A stretch of DNA of 64,000 nucleotides, taken from contig OZ035997.1 of the NCBI GenBank assembly GCA_964035015.1, positions 20,022,563 to 20,086,562 on the forward strand, written 5' to 3'. The stretch comes from Corallium rubrum. Taxonomy: Eukaryota; Cnidaria; Anthozoa; Scleralcyonacea; Coralliidae. Position numbers and translations under genes: made by a program. Below are positions 59,192 to 64,000 of this stretch, piece by piece. The notes beneath the pieces are model-generated. The model searched no databases. It was not told the origin of the DNA and was given only the letters and a program-made list of their open reading frames with translations. Within the stretch, counting starts at the first letter, position 1. Each line of letters starts with the position of its first letter.

Positions 59192-60728
59192 CTGAGTTTT
59201 ATACATTAACCGATAGCGAGTTTGCTGCCTAAGCATTATACATTAACTGACTCACTGGTGAGTTTACTACCTAAGCTTTATACATTAACTGACTCCTAGT
59301 GAGTTTACTGCCTAAGTTTTATACATTAACTGACTCACTAGTGAGTTTGCTGCCTAACTTTTATACATTAACTGATTTACTAGTGAGTTTACTGCCTAAG
59401 CTTTATACATTAACTGACTCCTAGTGAGTTTACTGGCTAAGCATTATACATTAACTGACTCACTAGTGAGTTTACTGCCTAAGAGTTATACATTAACTGA
59501 CTCACTAGTGAGTTTACTGCCTAACTTTTATACATTAACTGACTCCTAGTGAGTTTACTGCCTAAGTTTTATACATTAACTGACTCACTAGTGAGTTTAC
59601 TGCCTAAGCTTTTTCATTAACTGACTCACTAGTGAGTTTACTGCCTAAGTTTTATACATTAACTGACTCACTAGCGAGTTTACTGCCTAAGTTTTATACA
59701 TTAACTGACTCGTAGTGGATTTACTGCCTAAGTTTTATACATTAACTGACTCCTAGTGAGTTTACTGCCTAAGTTTTATACATTAACTGACTCACTAGTG
59801 AGTTTACTGCCTAAGCTTTTTCATTAACTGACTCACTAGTGAGTTTACTGCCTAAGCTTTTTCATTAACTGACTCACTGGTGAGTTTACTGCCTAAGCTT
59901 TATACATTAACTGACTCGTAGTGGATTTACTGCCTAAGATTTATACATTAACTGACTCACTAGCGAGTTTACTGCCTAAGTTTTATACAATAACTGACTC
60001 CTAGTGAGTTTACTGCCTAAGCTTTATACATTAACTGACTCACTAGTGAGTTTACTGCCTAAGCTTTATACATTAACTGACTCCTAGTGAGTTTACTGCC
60101 TAAGTTTTATACATTAACTGACTCACTAGTGAGTTTACTGCCTAAGCTTTATACATTAACTGACTCACTAGTGAGTTTACTGCCTAAGCTTTATACATTA
60201 ACTGACTCACTAGCGAGTTTACTGCCTAAGTTTTATACATTAACTGACTCCTAGTGAGTTTACTGCCTAAGCTTTATACATTAACTGACTCACTGGTGAG
60301 TTTACTGCGTAAGCTTTATACATTAACTGACTCACTAGTGAGTTTACTGCCTAAGCTTTATACATTAATTAACTGACTCACTAGTGAGTTTACTGCCTAA
60401 GCTTTATACACTAACTGACTCACTAGTGAGTTTACTGCCTAAGTTTTGTACATTAACTGACTCACTAGTGAGTTTACTGCCTAAGCTTTATACATTAACT
60501 GACTCACTAGCGAGTTTACTGCCTAAGTTTTATACATTAACTGACTCCTAGTGAGTTTACTGCCTAAGCTTTATACATTAACTGACTCACTGGTGAGTTT
60601 ACTGCGTAAGCTTTATACATTAACTGACTCACTAGTGAGTTTACTGCCTAAGCTTTATACATTAATTAACTGACTCCTAGTGAGTTTACTGCCTAAGCTT
60701 TATACATTAACTGACTCCAAGTGGGTTT
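59192..60728. repeat. Minisatellite, about 42-bp unit, about 36 copies
   Basis: Unit: tatacattaactgactcac, tagtgagtttactgcctaag, cttt. The core is the palindrome ctcactagtgag in most units, or an 11-base variant ctcctagtgag that shortens the unit to 41 bp. Most units contain tgactca, the AP-1 (bZIP) consensus. Marker variants (gcgtaag, attaattaac, ctagcgag, ctggtgag) recur in the same order 297 bp apart (60,199-60,375 and 60,497-60,670), showing a seven-unit block duplication. Confidence 0.95.
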
Positions 60729-61165
60729 TGCCTGTTGGATCTTTTCAACAGCCAGTACAAGGTCCGAAAACTGATAGGGGATCCGATAAAGTCACAAAGA
60801 AAAAGATTACGTGTAAACTATGCCGTTACTGCGATCGAATTTAAATTTCTCTCGGAAGTTTATGTTTTCTACTTCGAACTGGTTCTAGTTTAGGTTCCTT
60901 GAATGAACGAGTATCTATGTTTCTTTTTTTTATGTGGAATACCGTAAATGCACCGTAAATACTAAATAAGGAGAAAGTCTTACGGACGAGAAAGTGAATA
61001 AATACATATTCTGTGCGACGAAGCCTATCGCCGTGCCACACGAGTTCAGTTTTATTAATGGTAAATATCCATGTGTTCTGTTCCACGGATCTTTCAAGCC
61101 AAAGACCAAACAATGTCGAACCTTGTACTGGTTAGTCGGTTGTTGAAAAGATCCGACAGGCCAAG
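60728..61165. repeat. Foldback, gcctgttggatcttttcaac ends
   Basis: gcctgttggatcttttcaac (60,730) and agtacaaggt (60,757) are inverted at 61,113-61,162 (accttgtact, gttgaaaagatccgacaggc). It starts exactly where the minisatellite ends. Inside, no gene is recognised. Related short duplicates of gtatacttgaat occur at 61,308 and 61,371. Confidence 0.65.
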
Positions 61166-61544
61166 GCGAAATAAACTGCATTGCGCACGCGTTCATAGCC
61201 GGAGAACAAGGTCCGGTGTTGGAGATATTAAACACTATTAAACACTCTAATCTATGAACAATTTACAAAGGTAAACGTTTCAGGATCTATGCTAAAACTT
61301 GGGGGAGACGTATACTTGAATGGTGTAACTGCGTCATTTATGAATACGACTTCAAATGGGTAGGGGAGGTGTATACTTGAATTGATCCCAAATATATGAG
61401 AAGACTTCACAAAGAACCTACCGTTGAGATTTTGTACGACTTTACCAGCGATGAGCAACTTGATATAGAACAAGCAACCTAAACATACAACGTAGCCAGT
61501 AAATATTTTTAAATTTTTTTAAATTTTTTTTATTTGATTAAATA

Positions 61545-62060
61545 TTAGGTAAAATTGTAATATCGTATGCTGGATGAAGAGTCGTGTAAACCGTAAGCCA
61601 GATTGAAATCATCATCATTATTATTATTATTATTATTGTAGCACGTAACCAGGTCAAAAAGTAAAGTCTGGCCAATAAGACATTCCCACCAATAATTGTT
61701 GGGACGTTTACTCAACACTTTCCGTATAATTGTCTCACCTTCTATAAGTACTGTCTGTTGCATTGTCCTCACTATTCTTGTTACGTTCTTTTCTTCCTCA
61801 ATCACTTTTGCCACCGCTATTCTCGTCTTCTCCACACCACACATACATCCAATGATAACTGGTACCACTTCCACTTCATAACCTGGTTTCTTTTCCCTAG
61901 TCTCGAACGCAAGTTGCTGGTACTTTCGCAGTTTGGTTCGCGTTACCTCCTTTATGTTCATCTCCATTGGGAATTACATTTCCACCAACCATTTCTTCTT
62001 CTCTCTTTCGTCCTCCAGGGTCATATCGGGTCTACGTGCTGTACTCGTTTTCCTCATTTT
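61545..62060 (-). pseudogene. RLE non-LTR retrotransposon, endonuclease C-terminal fragment
   Basis: Minus strand: MTLEDERRKKW, then MEMNIKEVTRTKLRKYQQLA, PGYEVEVVPVIIGCMCGVEK and IVRTMQQTVLIEGETIIRKV, the end of a restriction-like endonuclease domain and C-terminal tail in RLE-type non-LTR elements. At least one frame break lies near 61,960. The 3' end runs into (AAT)n (61,618-61,636), and another (TTA)n array (62,070-62,132) flanks the 5' end. It is a different family from the elements at 13.5-15.7 kb and 7.4-7.9 kb. Confidence 0.7.
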
Positions 62061-62673
62061 ATACTAATTATTATTATTATTATCATTATTATTATTATTA
62101 CTATTACTATTATTATTATTATTATTATTATTGGCATGCTATGACCAATAGTGCGGATTTATTTTACAAATTTATTTTTATCAATTAGACAATAAGCCTT
62201 ACTGCTTTACATGGGCAAAATAAATAAATAAGAAAAATAAATAAATTAATTAATTAAATTAATTAATTAACATCAAAATAATACAATTGAACTAGAAAAA
62301 TTCTTTGCAACGCGCTATGGGTAACTGACGATATCCAGAAATTCGTGCTCAAGTCTCAAACACTACGCAACGATTTCTTGATGCTGCCTCGCTGGCGTCA
62401 GCAAAAATAATAGTTATCCTCGAAACGCCCTTGTATAGTCTATATATGACCATGGTATGACCCCAGCTTTCCCTCTCCCTCGCCCTAGACTTCTTGATCA
62501 CCGCTAATTGAACGTCGCGATCTTATGCGACTAAGAAAATTAAAATACAATTTCTTGCACTGAATTAAAAACCACACCCACATCTTTATTAAAATTAACC
62601 ACGGTAGATCTATCAGATGTATATCTTGCATTACTTCACGATCACCCAGTTGTTTATTTAGACTGATAATTAC

Positions 62674-62760
62674 TCCCAACCACGCATAAATCAAGTTAAT
62701 GCCCTGGGCTAATATATATTAGCCCGGCGCAATTATCTTGATTTATGCGTGGTTGGGAAA
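62674..62760. repeat. Palindrome, 21-bp perfect arms plus inner arms
   Basis: cccaaccacgcataaatcaa (62,675) is perfectly inverted at 62,735-62,756. The spacer holds a second inverted pair, gggctaatatatattagccc. 62,130-62,670 and 62,760-63,390 show no gene beyond short tandem variants of ctctgtgatgacgaactcag and ggttagttacctc. Confidence 0.85.
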
Positions 62761-63390
62761 ATAAGGATTAATCAGTGGTGACGAATGTGATAAATGATTT
62801 ATCATCGCGACCGAAGTGTTTTTTATACAGCCTCTGTGATGACGAACTCAGTATCTCAGTTTTCTTAGGCAACCTCTGTGATGATCTTGAACTAAGTAGG
62901 TTAGTTACCTCAACCTCGGTAACTACGTAAGTTATTTACCTCGGGTTCGGTAACTAACCTATAGTTAATATAGAAAATCAAAATGACCATTATTATGCTT
63001 TTTTATGTACATGACAATTTAGAGATAATATTACAAAATTCAAACTAAACTGGGTTTTTCATGGATTTCTTTATACTTAGACTGATACTATAAGTGTATT
63101 AGCTATATTTCTTTGTTGTAATAGTAGTGTAATGTCATTATAATGTAATAATATTATAGGATGAAGTTGTTTCTTGCTAGATTTTCAAGAATTGGAATAT
63201 ATTGTATATTATTAGTATTAGCACAAATTCTGATATGTTTACATTGACTGTACAGTAGGAGTTGGAAGACCTTGTTTCATATATCTCCTGTGAGATTCAA
63301 ATATGTTCAGCTTGTTGTTTGTTGATCGCTCATGTCTTGATGTACATTGCTCAGGTTGTTCACAAAAGTTGGATCATTGATATGGCTAGA

Positions 63391-64000
63391 TTATAATCGT
63401 TTGAGACGAATGTCTAGAGCACATTCATCACACTCCTTGGCCTTTTGCAGTTCACCCAACGTCTCGTATACAACGCGTAGGTTGCTGTAAGACGTTGCGA
63501 CTTTAGGATGCTTAGGTCCTAACTGTTTAATACGAATATCTAGTGCACGTTCATAATATTGCTTGGCTTGCTGCAGGTCACCCAAGGCTTTGTACACACT
63601 GCCCAGGTTGTTGTAGGACAGTGCAACATGCACATGGTTAGGTCCTAACTGTTTAATATGAATATCTAGTGCACGTTCAAAATACTGCTTGGCTTGCTGC
63701 AGGTCACCCAAGTCATTGTACACAATGCCCAGGTTGTTGTAGGACAGTGCAACATCCACATGGTTAGGTCCTAACTGTTTAATATGAATATCTAGTGCAC
63801 GTTCATAATACTGCTTGGCTTGCTGCAGGTCACCCAAGTCATTGTACACACTGCCCAGGTTGTTGTAAGAACATGCCACATAGTTAGGTCCTAACTGTTT
63901 AATATGAATATCTAGTGCACGTTCATAATACTGCTTGGCTTGCTGCAGGTCACCCAAGTCTTGGTACACACTGCCCAGATTGTTGTAAGAACGTGCGACA
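63391..64000 (-). CDS. Tetratricopeptide-repeat protein, C-terminal part
   Basis: Open from the window end (63,999, so the 5' part is outside) to TAA at 63,391-63,393, about 202 codons. At least four and a half TPR units of 42 residues have the consensus YNNLGSVYNDLGDLQQAKQY, YERALDIHIKQLGPNHVDVA. Units are strongly alike at DNA level, pointing to recent internal duplication. One linker lacks two residues (PNYVACSYNN against PNHVDVALSYNN), a clean 6-base deletion. The last unit is diverged (VVYETLGELQKAKECDECAL) and ends LDIRLKRL. Kinesin-light-chain/NPHP3-type TPRs bind peptides or form scaffolds. In cnidarians such arrays often follow NTPase domains, but none is visible here. Confidence 0.85.
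   Translation of the reverse strand, partial: VARSYNNLGSVYQDLGDLQQAKQYYERALDIHIKQLGPNYVACSYNNLGSVYNDLGDLQQAKQYYERALDIHIKQLGPNHVDVALSYNNLGIVYNDLGDLQQAKQYFERALDIHIKQLGPNHVHVALSYNNLGSVYKALGDLQQAKQYYERALDIRIKQLGPKHPKVATSYSNLRVVYETLGELQKAKECDECALDIRLKRL

Overview
The window is eukaryotic nuclear DNA, AT-rich and dominated by repeats. The only host-type coding sequence I can support consists of exons with GT/AG borders. An anthozoan cnidarian (coral or sea anemone) or similar marine invertebrate is my best guess. The reasons are a NIT-domain membrane receptor exon, adhesion-GPCR-like exons, a TPR array, GIY-YIG Penelope-like elements (PLEs), restriction-like-endonuclease (RLE) non-LTR elements and abundant foldback elements. 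No species call is possible from the sequence alone.

Layout. 0-7 kb: an old tRNA-derived retroposon, foldbacks, two exons of an adhesion-GPCR-like gene (+) whose introns are filled with pure microsatellites, and one large exon of a NIT-domain receptor (-). 7.3-30.8 kb: two direct copies of one segment (about 7.27-13.40 and 15.71-30.77). An RLE non-LTR element lies between them. The second copy was split by an inverted pair of PLEs, one of which was split again by a 5.5-kb CACTA-like transposon. 31-38.7 kb: foldbacks, a Tc1/mariner-type MITE, and a second inverted PLE pair whose terminal repeats hold hammerhead-ribozyme-like folds. 38.9-47.6 kb: an array of 30 near-identical 277-bp units, each with a tRNA-like sequence, box A and box B, and an oligo-T hairpin. 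The array has higher-order structure and a head-to-head palindrome at its left edge. 47.6-57.5 kb: nested foldbacks, a PLE fragment, a non-LTR RT fragment, a Harbinger fragment and a 929-bp DNA transposon with a perfect 9-bp target duplication. 57.5-64 kb: sparse DNA, a 42-bp minisatellite carrying many AP-1-like TGACTCA motifs, an RLE fragment, and the 3' end of a TPR gene (-).

The mobile genes form a layered record rather than a pathway. PLEs and the tRNA-like retroposon both sit against (TA)n tracts and both occur as partial tandem or inverted copies. The most unusual object is the tRNA-like macrosatellite, followed by the hammerhead-like motifs on PLE-related repeats.
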